This document shows positions 48,905 to 60,380 of a DNA stretch of 64,000 bases, piece by piece. The notes below the pieces were generated by a model, which was not told where the DNA came from, made no database searches, and was given only the letters and a program-made list of their open reading frames with translations. Made by a program: the position numbers and the translations under genes. The stretch comes from Breviolum minutum Mf 1.05b.01 (taxonomy: Eukaryota; Sar; Dinophyceae; Suessiales; Symbiodiniaceae): the NCBI GenBank assembly GCA_000507305.1, contig DF239532.1, positions 124,001 to 188,000 on the forward strand, given 5' to 3'. Numbering within the stretch: the first letter of the stretch is position 1; the number at the start of each line of letters is the position of its first letter.

Positions 48905-49014
48905 CAATTGAACAGGAGCAGCAACAACAAGAACAACAGCAAGAACCAGCAACAGAACAACTATATGCAGCAACAACTATGGCTCCTACAACAGCTACAC
49001 TACTCCAGCTGCTG
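48905..49014 (+). other. Gln/Asn/Thr-rich low-complexity lead-in
   Basis: CAGCAACAACAAGAAC-type sequence leads into the hexanucleotide array. By codon choice the best frame reads CSNNYGSYNSYTTPAAATT, i.e. a prion-like Asn/Tyr/Ser segment running into poly-Thr. The other two frames give Gln-rich and Asn/Gln-rich peptides. Confidence 0.3.
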
Positions 49015-49406
49015 CCACTACCACTACCACTACCACTACCACTACCACTACCACTACCACTACCACTACCACTACCACTACCACTACCACTACCACTACC
49101 ACTACCACTACCACTACCACTACCACTACCACTACCACTACCACTACCACTACCACTACCACTACCACTACCACTACCACTACCACTACCACTACCACTA
49201 CCACTACCACTACCACTACCACTACCACTACCACTACCACTACCACTACCACTACCACTACCACTACCACTACCACTACCACTACCACTACCACTACCAC
49301 TACCACTACCACTACCACTACCACTACCACTACCACTACCACTACCACTACCACTACCACTACCACTACCACTACCACTACCACTACCACTACCACTACC
49401 ACTACC

Positions 49407-49412
<6 letters not shown>
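49015..49412. repeat. (CCACTA)n hexanucleotide array, about 66 copies
   Basis: Almost 400 bases of perfect CCACTA/TACCAC units, followed by TAC triplets (49420-49441) and a CAA array (49489-49537). It is open in all three + frames (Leu-Pro, His-Tyr or Thr-Thr) and in at least two minus frames (Gly-Ser and Val). No frame can be chosen from the array itself. The flanks favour the Thr frame: after the array it reads TPPPGPLLHDSSCY and meets a GT donor at 49577. Confidence 0.95.
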
Positions 49413-49450
<38 letters not shown>

Positions 49451-49498
49451 TACCACTACCACAAGGACAACTACAACTACAACGACAACCACAACAGC

Positions 49499-49536
<38 letters not shown>

Positions 49537-49663
49537 CGCCACCACCAGGGCCGTTGTTGCATGACAGTTCGTGTTACGTGGTCATGGTGTTACCACTGTC
49601 TTGTTGACATTCTGTTGGAACATCTAGGCATCCAAACAGAGTTCCAGCTTGCGGATTTCCAAG

Positions 49664-49743
49664 GTGGCTGCCAACTCCATGCCCAATACTCCCATCGGGA
49701 CGAGCGGTAGCATAGATGGACAGGGAACTCCAATCATTCCAAG
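49664..49743 (+). CDS. candidate exon after the hexanucleotide array
   Basis: Between TTTCCAAG and a GT donor at 49744 lies VAANSMPNTPIGTSGS then IDGQGTPIIP. Its phase matches the Thr-frame exon ending at about 49576. It is Ser/Thr/Pro/Gly-rich, like a linker or a secreted, possibly glycosylated segment. Function unknown. Confidence 0.33.
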
Positions 49744-50186
49744 GTCAGAACGGGGAGTCGGATGGTTTCCAGTTCATCCAAGTTTTATTCTTCTTTTTTA
49801 TTGAAGGTGGAGGCCAAGTTTCACAATGATTCCGACAGCACCAGTATGAAGACATTGAACCAATACCAACCTTTCGAGAGCTTGGAGGGTTCTGTTTCTT
49901 GACGGGAGAACTGCGTTGCTGGTCCGGCATCTGGTTTTGCATCCCCTTCAGGACTGTCCTAAATCTACCAAACGCAGTTCTTGAATGACCTGAACAACTA
50001 TTCAAAATGACTGTATCTTGCAGAACACCTACTGTCATTGCTTTTAAATGCTTTTAATCTCAAAGAGGCATCATGGCACCACCAACAATTTCCGTGATGG
50101 CACAATTGAAGTTGCTTGCATCGTAACAGGAAACAATCGCAGAACCGGTATCCAATTAACATTTTGCTTTCTTGGAGGCCAGCGGT

Positions 50187-50352
50187 TCATCCCTTCAGAG
50201 ATAGCCATCTTTTCATCCCTGGCTACCATCCTGATCGTCCTGATGGCCACCACCATCACGACTACCACAATCCGGACTACCACCATCACTACAGCCACAA
50301 CGATCACCACTATCACTTTGACGATGACGACAGTCCTTGGAGGCACAGAGAG
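50187..50352 (+). CDS. Thr-rich or His/Asp-rich segment, frame ambiguous
   Basis: One frame reads EIAIFSSLATILIVLM followed by ATTITTTTIRTTTITTATT. Another reads HPDRPDGHHHHDYHNPDY followed by HHHYSHNDHHYHFDDDD. The first matches the Thr reading of the upstream array; the second would be a metal-binding type His/Asp domain and matches its His-Tyr reading. Codon endings do not separate them clearly. The DNA looks like a diverged relative of the CCACTA array. Confidence 0.3.
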
Positions 50353-52146
50353 ATCGGCTGCTTGCATTCTTGATTCTTCCTGCTTCTCGAGTCCAAACCA
50401 TGTCAACAAGATCATCACCCCCTATTACCCTATTTAAATCATTCTATCACTTTCCATCTCAGGTAGCACTTTCCATCTCAGGTAGCCTTTATGAGACCGC
50501 ACAGGGTTTGGACTTCTGCATGAATCTGCAGCATACATTTTGGTGGGTAAAGTCCAGTGCATTGCAGCAATACTTCATACTTACACCCAACATGATCCCC
50601 AGTTGAATTGCCAAGCCCGACTTCAGATTGGTCACAATATGTCACAATTATTTGGCACCGTTTGAATTCAGTCATTTCATGATTCTTCCCTTTGCATCCC
50701 TCTGTAGCTTGATGCGCTTGATGCAGGCCCGAAACCTATGATTGTCATGAGGGTAGTAGCAGTTTGTGGGGTGACAACAAGAAATTGCCGTGAGCTCAGT
50801 TTACAATCAGGGACATTGCTTAACTAACAGGTTAACTAACATAGGTCTTTTTTACCTGTGTCGTGACGTTCACTTCTTCGTTTGAAAGCTTGTGCTGCAT
50901 CGTGTGGTCCTGTTGTATGATGATGCATTTGCACCTCTGACATCATTTACAGTAAGATATCTGAGGTTTACTGATATTTACTGTAAAAGAGAAAAGCAGC
51001 CAGATTGAGTTTCCCCATCTCAAAGCTACGTGAGGGAGAAGATAACTTCTGTGAACACAGTATATCTTTGAGATTTGCATCTACAACTGGTTCATGTCAA
51101 GCAGATAGGGACGATACATTCAGATGTGTATTTTGTGGCTCAAGTTGCTTCATTCAGTATGCAAAGCTCCTTTGTTCTGTTACGCCTGAAATCAGAAACT
51201 ATGGTTGACACATGCTTGGAAAATCTTGCCTTGGTATTCTAAAACCCTCAAATCTAAGACATTGTTCTCATCCAGAAGCACTTGCAGGTATTGCTGCAAC
51301 CACGAGGCGAGGAGATGTGTTGGCCAGCTTCTGGTGCGACTTTGACAGACTGCAGACTGCAGCTAGATTCGTGAAGCTTTTTGAAACTAGATGTCCCAAG
51401 AAGCTAAGAAGAGTAGATAGCTGACATTTGGAGTAGGCCCAGTGTCAATGTTCCACATTTGATCAGGCTTTTTTTCTACATTTCTTGACATACAGTCCGC
51501 TACTCCTCACTGAACATTTCCTTGATTAGCTTTATCCACTGAAAACTTAGAGTCGAGCGGATGAATATCCAACATCTATGGACAACCAATTTCTCATGTG
51601 AGTTGTATTAGTGAAGGGAAGAGACATGTTTAGACGGTCCATCCAGTATGTAGCCTGCCTAAAGCAATCCTTCAGCGCCCTGCAACAGTACTTGATACTT
51701 GTAAAAGCACGTATGACTCAAGTCACTCGACTTTGCATGGGTGGTGGGTGCAGAACATTGGCTGCGAATCTGCACCGAAATACGACTGTTCAGCAGGCGC
51801 AGGGATAGTTGCTTTGGGAGAAAGGAGACTTTGGGCATGCTTCTTGGGAGCAGTGAGGTCTTAGGGGATCTTAGGGGTATTATGGACTTCTCTTACCATT
51901 CGTTCATGGGATGCTTTGGAAATATCTAGATATCATGTGTATGATCTGATGATATCTGATGTGCTTGTAATGTACTTAATATTTAATTATATAATTGCAA
52001 TCAAAAAGTATCACATCTTTTTGGCTATAATGCAAACATCCTAGTGCATGGCATCATATTTTATGGCATCATTCCATGAGTCCACGAGTCTCAATTGCAG
52101 CAATCATTGGACTCTGGAGACATACTCAAGCAGACATGATTGAATC
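50353..52146. other. mostly non-coding; one weak terminal exon
   Basis: At 51288-51424, after ACTTGCAG, a frame reads GIAATTRRGDVLASFWCDF then DRLQTAARFVKLFETR to a TGA. A competing frame exists. Otherwise AT-rich sequence with no signal. Confidence 0.25.
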
Positions 52147-53045
52147 TGCAATTATTTGTTGGGAGGCCTCTTGAACTTCAAGGAGGGTTTGGGCGTCTCA
52201 GATCTTTCATTCCAAGTGCTGTGGAGCCCATATTATTTACTGCGACGAATATATTAGGGCTTGTCATGGTTTGCCTCGTTGACACATGAGTCTGCGGTAT
52301 CACGTGCTCAGGCTAACGACTAGAACACAGTATCATTATATCATTTCGATTTATTTTTATGAAGGAAGATGGATCCGGGATGGATGGAAGAACGGGTCCA
52401 AGCAAAGCACCTGTTGCTGTGATGTTTTCCTCTCGAGGCTGGTCCATGGCCAAGAGGCAGTGGTGCTGCACAGAGAAAAGCCTTGGCTGTGGGAAGACCT
52501 AGATTCCTAGATCATTGCAGACAACACGGCATGACTTGGGTGTTTCAGAAACTTCATGATATGGAGATACAAAATGGCATCAAAATGGCCTCTTGAGAAA
52601 GAATTTCCATCATGGGTGGGGTGGTGCATCCGTTTGCCAGTGGATTGGCAAGCTCTTGTCGCCAGTTAAGCTCCCAAACCTGCAAGAAAACAGACATTGA
52701 AAAGCAGACATCCAGTATCATCTAGCCTTGTTGAGTCATGAGTTACAAGATGTGCTGTACTTGCAAGATGTCTGACTTCCCTCTGTTTGCTTTTCTTCAC
52801 TGGCAAAGGTGGCGATGATGGGAAGCCACTTCCTTTCGTCTTGGCCTTAGCAGTTTTGTCTCAATTGAATGAATCAAAGGATTGTTAGTCGTGAAGAGGA
52901 CCTTGCGGATTTGAGTGTGTATGTATCCCAATGTAAATCAGTGTGGCTGCATGCTTCAAGATTTCAGCATTTTGACTGTCAGGATTGCCATGCTGGCCGT
53001 GAGAACTGGAGGGAGGGCTGGTCTGATGACAAGAAGCATTGGCAG
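52147..53045 (+). CDS. gene fragment with two copies of a Cys/Trp module
   Basis: Copy 1 is split: 52147-52186 (CNYLLGGLLNFKEG, GT donor) joins 52438 to about 52490 (WSMAKRQWCCTEKSLGCG), with TTTTCCTCTCGAG as acceptor. The join gives NFKEGWSMAKRQWCCTEKSL. Copy 2 is 52968-53042 after AGATTTCAG: HFDCQDCHAGRENWREGW then SDDKKHW. Copy 2 keeps the first half but not the Cys-Cys half, unless that lies in an exon I could not find. Such modules recur in dinoflagellate predicted proteins as I remember them; no function is known to me. Conserved Cys and Trp suggest a small disulfide or metal-bound fold. Gene borders are unresolved. Confidence 0.48.
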
Positions 53046-53125
53046 GGTCACTCAGATGCTTTTCAGGTTTTCTGCACTTGCCCTTGTTCAGGTCACAGAA
53101 CATGTTTGCAGAAAGTCATGTCAGA

Positions 53126-53344
53126 ATGAACGACCTATTGCTTGTAGCTCTACCAAGAAGCTTTCTTGTGTTTCGCACCGCTCTGTTCTTCACTCTTGTT
53201 TCATGGGTTGTCTTGCATCAAAAGATCAGTGCAGCCCCGCTGACAAGCTATGGTTCGCATCCATCGCGTGTTGTGCTCCCTGCTCCCTTTGTATTTCTTC
53301 GCTCAAACCTTCGCTGGGCAGCTCAGATCAAATCCTTTATCTGA
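53126..53344 (+). CDS. ATG frame with hydrophobic N-terminus, uncertain
   Basis: The frame reads MNDLLLVALPRSFLVFRTAL then FFTLVSWVVLHQK, then SAAPLTSYGSHPSRVVLPAP, and stops at 53342-53344. It looks like a signal peptide or membrane anchor. It lies just after the second Cys/Trp module, and an overlapping frame is Cys-rich (SIACCAPCSLCISSL). Neither is proven. Confidence 0.2.
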   Translation: MNDLLLVALPRSFLVFRTALFFTLVSWVVLHQKISAAPLTSYGSHPSRVVLPAPFVFLRSNLRWAAQIKSFI

Positions 53345-54424
53345 CTTTGAGGGGATCTTGAGGGTAGCAAAGCAGAATTTCAAATGTTTGGCAATTTTTT
53401 TTGCAGCTCCGTTCTCTCTAAAGGCTTCAGGAATTTCAAACGCAAAGAAAGGATGCAGAGCATCTTGAGTGACGTGAAGTCTGGCCAACTTGACGTTGGG
53501 ATGCTGTGACAATTTGAATTACACAATTTCATAATCAATATACGTAATGAATTCATGATATACAAGGGATTATAATGGAATATGAATAATTTGTCATTGG
53601 TGATATCTAGATCTTTGTATGATAGACCTTGGTTCACTGTCCCAAGATTCTGCATCACGGGGCCAAGGCCCCGAGGCCCGGCCTCCGATTTTGCTGTGCC
53701 CCTCAGGTGGGGATTCCAACAAGCTGGACACAATCGAAACGGATGGCATTGGCATCAGGCGTCTTTGCCAACAGTGACTTATAAGTTGGCATGCACTGGA
53801 AGGACAGTTGTAGAAGAGCATTTTGTATACTCATGTGACATATGATGTGCATAGCCAGTTTGCAAGAAAGCTACCGAGGCTCGTGCAATTGCATACAGGA
53901 ATGTATGTCCATGCTTTTATTATACTTTCTCTCTCTCTCTCTCAATTGTCCCAGTCGCTAAGACTTGCTTGTGAAACAAGATAAAGTAGCGTGGAGGGTG
54001 CTAGGGATCCCTATACATGTCATTTTCATTCGTTTTCTGTGGACTTGAAAATAGAACAGGACCAACCTTCACTGGACATCACTGGACAAATTGCGCAGGC
54101 GCAGTAACTAGCAAAGCAGCGGTAAAGCGGGGGGCTCAGGTGGCATTGCTTGTTCACGGAGTATGGAATCTCAAGTTCGAGCGTTTCACGATGCTGACTG
54201 TATCAGTTCGTACTTCTGTGTTTGAGTTGAAGGTCAGTTCCAGCTATAGTATGCTTTTCTGCAACTAGATCTATCACAATGTACTGAGTCAGATCGCGGT
54301 TTTGCATTATGACAATTTGCTTGATTGCTTAGACACACTATGCCATACAGCTTTAAGCATTGCGAATGGTAAGGAATAGAACTCTTGTGTTGAATCCCTG
54401 AGCATGTAGCATTGGCTACGATGC
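53345..54424. other. intergenic, 5' flank of the GST gene
   Basis: No exon supported. A short (TC)n run lies at about 53926-53943. The GST initiator Met has not been located and may lie here in a small first exon. Confidence 0.35.
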
Positions 54425-54471
54425 TTGCGTTTCTGCAGCTTCTTCTGTTCTGGCAACGCCGCTACACCAAG

Positions 54472-57400
54472 GTTTACTTACTTTCCCCTCTTTGCAAAGG
54501 GTCCTTCCTGCGCATTGGCTTTGGAGCATAGTGGCATTGAATGGGAAGGTGACTGGGCAGACAGGAAACAGTTTCCTCCAGAAGGTCCAGAAGTTTCTAA
54601 AGTTTGCTTCTTCATTGTACGCGAAGGAACGCTTTGCACTCTGAAAACGATTCAGATGACAGCTAAGCCATTGAACTCTAAAGTACTAGGGCCAAACTGT
54701 GAAGTTCATAAAGTGTAATTCTTACAGAAGCTGAGCCATCAAATTAACCGAACAGAGTGTCACTATAGCTTCTCATATGGGTACTTTGCAAAGAGGTACA
54801 GTAAGAACGTATGACCAAAGTGACATTGGAGCGATTTAAGTGGTGTTACAGTGATTTTTCCTTTTGCTTTAGTGTTGGCCCCCCACTAACTACGGGTGGT
54901 ACTGCAAGGGAGCGTGAGGTTTGCGCGAGGGTTGCGCCGCAAGGTTTTGATAAGAACCAAGAGTTGATAATATATCTTATCATTGTTGGCATTCATCTAA
55001 GCCAATTCACGAACACAGGACATGTACTGACTCTAATTGTGTGAGTCTGCCGAAAGATCTAATGATTAGGATCCAGCAGCAGATATGGGCTTTGCCTTGT
55101 CTTGAAGTTCCCTCGTGCTTTGATGGAAGAATTCAATCATTCCAATAGCAAATTCTGCACAGGTATACTTGGCTAAATGATACCTTCAGAGGCAACTTGA
55201 GATCTGCGCAGTTCAACGCCAGGCATCTGAAGTTGAGCCATTTTGCCTGAAATCGGCATCGTGGAAGCCATCTTCTCCGATTTTGACACATGCCATGATT
55301 TTATTAATTGTTCTCTTATGTTCTCCTTCTGTATTACAGTTATGATTGATAAATGAATGGAAAAAGCAACCGCATCAAAAAGTTCGAAACCATCGAATCC
55401 GGAAACAAGCATTTTCGGTAACGGAGCCTGTACGGCACCCTGTGGTCGTAAGCAATTGCAATTTCGTTCGGTTTTTGTATTTGTGAGTTTTATACGGGAG
55501 GATAGGTATTATAATTGTTTGCAAATTGATCCAAATTGCACTTTGTGCCGTTTTGTAGCAGTGGCAGCACGTTTTTCATCTCTTTGTCCTAAGCCTCAGC
55601 GTGCATCGCAAAGTTTTCCATTTTTTTCTAGAATATCTTTGTGACCGCCTTGACGTCGTCACAGTCACATAGTGATATAATACATCCATTCTTTGGTTTC
55701 CACATCTGTGCAAGTCACATGCACGTTATCGCCCCCCAACCCGCACTTAATTTTGGTCGCGTAATGTCCAACATGCAGGGAGGTCCAAAATGCACCTTCC
55801 ACAGCGCCGGCACCAAATTCATATTTCGTATAATGCCATTTGCTACCATTGCAGCGCGATGGTTCGCTACCTAAGGCGCATTTCCAGGTTCTTGGAGCGA
55901 TTTAAAGCCAACTACTCCTTGGTTGCACCTTCCAATTCTGGAAACAGAGGATGCTGGGGTGAAGCTTGACTAAGACGAAGCTCGTGAGACCTCTCTGTTG
56001 TAGATGGGGATGAAACCCACAGCTATATCACAGTCATTGTGTTTCCACGCATGATCAAGTGGCAATTTTGAATATCTTGAGCTTGGCTTGAGGATTGGAC
56101 ATGAGCTAGCAATCCTGAACTACATTGGTCTCAAACCCAGTTTGCGCTATTCTTGTCTATTGTCGCAAAACAACATCAAGACCGAAATGGAATCAACATG
56201 AAATGGTTTACTGGCTCCAATTCCTACTCCATGAAATCACTGATATCAAAGAGCCATGTCGTAAATTATTTATCGTGTATTGTCTCATTATTTGAGGTTA
56301 CATTCAAACAGGGTTTTGAAGGTTTAGCTGAAAAACGATAGGGGACGCCCTAAAAAACGATACCCCCAAGACATACATGTAGATATTACAGGACTTGGAA
56401 GTTATTGGTGAAGCAAGAAACAACATTTGGAAGCTGCACACTCAATGTCAATGGAAACTGCATATACCATCATTTTCAGGTCAGAAATCAGAAAAGATGG
56501 GAGGAGCTGGTCCCAAAGAATTTGGCATCTCACAGCAACTTATGTGCCAGGCCGAACTGGCTTGGAGTGTATGAAAAGAAATAGACATGTTTTCACGCCC
56601 AGACACAGCTAGTGGTTTGTCCGGGCTTTGCAATTTGTACTGCCTGTGAAATGTTCTGCGCAATTTTGCTTTGGCTGACAGGCGGAAGATATCTACAAGC
56701 AGCTGGGGAATCTAAAGAATGGAGTCATCACAGGTGTGCTCACATCATTTTGAAATCGTTCTCTTTTGCACTTCAAACAAACGGGCTGGTGATGAATGAG
56801 ATCTGCTGAAATTTGAAGGAAGTGTGTGCAGCACAGCACTTGTTGCGTCATTTGGACCTTTGGCCCAGATAAGACCTTGCATCATGCAACGAGTACTAAA
56901 TGCCTTTGGGCCTGGATGGACACGTTCCCCAGAGTTTCATCCTTGATGTAGTCACTGCTTAGTTCAGAGGTAAAGACGCAGAGGCTTTCTGGATGGCGGC
57001 GGACGAGAAGTCACACAACAGGACAGCTGACGCCTGGGGTAGGCCGCGATTCGAATAAAACACACCTCGCATGACTTGTACATGCTTGCACTGTATACTC
57101 ATGTACATATCATATATAATGATTATTATATCATTATTGCTATAATATATATTATACAGATTACCCTTTTTATTTGAAACTTGGAGGGTAGACGGGTGGT
57201 GAGGCAGCTTTTTCCGACATTCTGGGACCATATATTGGACTGAATCATGCCCAACTTTCTTCCATTTCCGCTTCCAGGAATTTTGGAGTGAAGGTCTACT
57301 TGCAACTTTTGGAGGTACAAGAGCCCAGGTGTTTGCTAGATGCATCAGTTGCAGGTTCTGCGGCATTTTCTTCATATAATTATTATACCAAATGCCATGC

Positions 57401-58620
57401 ATATACCTATATATACTTTTCCAACTGCATTTAGCTCGAATGGAAATCTTGCCCTTGGATCCTTTTGACACAATGCATGTGAAGCAACTGGATGTGACAT
57501 GTCGATATGATCAAGACTGAGACTTAAGGCTCAACCAATACACATGTTAGTGTACTGAATTTAGCAGCTCCCTGCTGAATCCCTACTGCAATTTTTGCAA
57601 AGCTACAGCTATGAGGAAAATTTGTGCCCAGTCAGCATTTTCGATAGCATGTACTCTTCGTGTGAGGCCTTCTACAAGACATGTGGTGCGGAGGGCTCCT
57701 GGGCCAAGATTCATAGAAAAATGCACACTTTGGATTTTTGGCATGACTTTGCATTCCTTCGAGGGCATTCTTTCTCCACCTACCAATCGAGAAGCAGTAC
57801 TGAGCAATTTGAATCCGATCTGGGTGCAACTGGGAGCATTGCTAAGGTGGGAAGTTTACAACCTCTGGCGTCACCGTGGGTGAGTGCAAGCTCTTTGCCA
57901 CGTTGCACAGTTTGGTTCTCATCAAGGAAACCACAAGCGGAGTGAAGGGTTGAAATGGTGGCTGATGGTGCATTTTTTGGAAGTTAACGTTTGGACGCTT
58001 CTTCACCGGCTCCTAATCTCTCCCAACCAATATCTGGTTCTGGTATTGGTAAACACATTCCATCACATTCCTATTTCTTAGGGTCTTTTTCCGAAGTGTG
58101 TTACATAGAGTCAATCTGGGGACATCCCAGCCATAGTTCATCATAGTTGTAGTCATGCTGTACAGACTACAGATGGCCGTTGCTATCGCATATCGCTGCA
58201 AATTGCTAATCTCAAAGCTTGGAAGAAGTTCCTTGCCGATTTGATGCTATTCGTCAGGCGGACATCCTCAAAGACTACCCAGGTTTGAACAGCTTTTATA
58301 CGCGGTTTGCATCAGAAGCGCCTACACAATCAATTTTGAAAGATGGTGGTGGCTCAGTTGCAACACTGAAGCCTATAGTTGCACAAAGATTCATGAGATG
58401 TTCATAGACTTTCTATGAACGTCAAGCTGGATGACACTTCTCTGCTTGGCATGTCAAGAGATTGCAGAAGTCAAGTTGACGCACAGCTGATTCACTTTTT
58501 CATTCTGTTTTGTCAGCCGCAGAGTCAAATTTACTCCATGTATTTTGCTTGCTCTTTGTTTCGGCCCCGCGTGACCCAGGAAAGATGCCTGATGCCTTTG
58601 GGCAGTATTTCAAATTCTGA
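54472..58620 (+). CDS. cytosolic glutathione S-transferase, at least ten exons
   Basis: Exons: 54472-54548 (start may be 54439), 55888-55963, 56093-56127, 56480-56550, 56682-56733, 56970-57031, 57278-57314, 57847-57926, 58258-58345 and 58580-58620 (TGA at 58618-58620). Every junction rejoins in phase, giving a little over 200 residues, the normal GST length. N-terminal thioredoxin-like domain: FTYFPLFAKGPSCALALEHS with the likely catalytic Tyr, then WSDLKPTTPWLHLPILETED with the cis-Pro, then GHELAILNYIG matching the SNAIL/TRAIL glutathione-binding motif. The helical domain follows: FGISQQLMCQAEDIYKQL, then TSGVTVGECKLFATLHSL, then ADILKDYPGLNSFYTRF, and the end KMPDAFGQYFKF. It conjugates glutathione to electrophiles or acts in redox defence in the cytosol. 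The class is not certain (sigma/mu-like). Donors are GT, GC and GA. The initiator Met was not found. Confidence 0.92.
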
Positions 58621-60380
58621 ACACCTCTGCAACTCTTTTAGTGGTGGTAGCCCTTATAGCTGGCTTTGACATGTTTGATTTCTTGAGTTTGGTTGCATCC
58701 GATGCACCCAGAAATCACTTTTCTGGCATTTGATTGAAATATAGGTTGAATTTTCAAATCAAACCATCCAAATTTTTGCTGATGAAGCTGATGATTTGTA
58801 TTCAAACTTGTCAAACAAAGATGCGGCCGCTGCTTTCGAAGGAACAAAGAATCGCTATAGACTAACAATTGCGAAGGATTGCATATTATGCGTTCCGCGG
58901 AAAAGAGTGGTGAATAAGCATGTGGTCAGGCACAGCATAGGATCGAATGAAGTTTGTTCACATGACAAGTCCATCCTTTTTTTAGTGTCATCACTGAAGA
59001 ATATGTTTGCTAGAATTTGTCAGTCAGATTGCTTTCCGATCACAAAGACCCTTGTTCTTCTAATTCTATGTTCTTCTATTTGAGAAATTTTGCACGTATT
59101 AGCTTCAATCCAGGACTGCTTTCAGTAAAATCGTTTGGCTGAGTTCGGGAAGCTACAATTGCCTCAAACATTTCCCTGACTTTGGTTGCAGTGACTCTTT
59201 CCTCAACCCATCAATTGATTTATAATTGAATATCAAAGATACGGTTCAAAGTCCAAGACCAGAAAGAGCCCTGCTTGACAGTGTTCGTACACGGGACCTT
59301 TTGTTTTGGTGAGTCGTAGCTGATTTGGATTCTACGGTATTGAAGTTCTCTTTCGTATGTCATTGTAGTTTGGATATAATGCACACTTGCACCACAATTG
59401 CACTTGAGATACTCTGGGGATCCAACCTGTACCCTCCTTGAAACTAACATAGCAGCTGAAAACAGGCCATCCCAAAAGGAAAGTAGTATTCCAGCCATCC
59501 ACTTTCAGGGGCTATGTTAGTTTTGGGGAGTGTAGCTTTCAATCTTGGCAGCTACCAACTTGTGGATGAGTGAGTGATGGTGAAATACAAACTGAAACGA
59601 CAAAGCAGAATGCAGATGTTTGGTCATTACAGTCAAGTTTCTTGCCACAAGTTTAGTCAATCTGGCAAATCAGAAGGATGAATTCCAGGAAGCTTTTTGT
59701 ATCAACTTTTCAACCACTGCGAGCGATTTGTGTCTAGGTGCTGTCGAAATGTGCACATCGGCTGTGAGCTTCCAAGACCGTACGCACTGCTTGTTGGAGA
59801 CGAGAATAGTGGTGATGTGACGATGTGTGGAGGGGAATGAGCCAAGACGTGCCAAGTCTTTTGAACTGAATTGATGATGTCTGATGCCTCCCCTATTGTT
59901 CCATACGCTTTCCTGCTAGCTGATGACTCATGTCGAATTCTAATAGGAATGTCAGCAAATTCCTGTGTTCAAGCAGCATCTATCGACGCCAGTACGCGAA
60001 ACCTATTCCTTCTGCATCCTTTGTTGTCGGCTGTGTGCTGCCAGGGAGGAGCCAACAACTGCGTTACACTCTCAGAAAGCTGACGTCTTGCTTCTTTTTT
60101 CTTTACCATGCAAACACCTGGCTTTTCGATGGTTTTCCGATGCTTTATCTGAATTAATGTGATTGGATTCTTCATGCTCTCACGTACAGGAAAGTACTGC
60201 AGACAACAACAGCTGTTTGAGTTTGGTCCTGGCCATACTTGCACGCCCTTGCTGTAGTGGCTGTGTGCAGCTAACTATATCAGTATCAACATCTAGAATA
60301 ATTGATATTCATTGCATATTCCAATATCTATTTGATATTATTTGATTGTTTGGGTGTTGTCCCTACCGCTTTCCCCTTAG
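58621..60380. other. GST 3' flank and intergenic DNA
   Basis: A + frame at about 59626-59820 (KFLATSLVNLANQKDEF, then EAFCINFSTTASDLCL) looks protein-like but has no partner exon. A segment at about 58796-58866 (NLSNKDAAAAFEGTKNRYR) is also open. Both may be chance. No repeats of note. Confidence 0.3.

Noticed and set aside
48882..49562. 226-codon Gly-Ser and 165-codon poly-Val frames on the minus strand
   Set aside because: They are the hexanucleotide array read backwards, with no splice signals or non-repeat sequence to support a protein.
54540..54575. EWEGDWADRK near the GST first exon, similar to EGWS-x2-KK
   Set aside because: In-phase joining with exon 55888 shows that bases after 54548 are intron, so the resemblance is chance.
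56959..57471. 170-codon minus-strand frame
   Set aside because: It is antisense to two GST exons (56970-57031 and 57278-57314) that join in phase on +.
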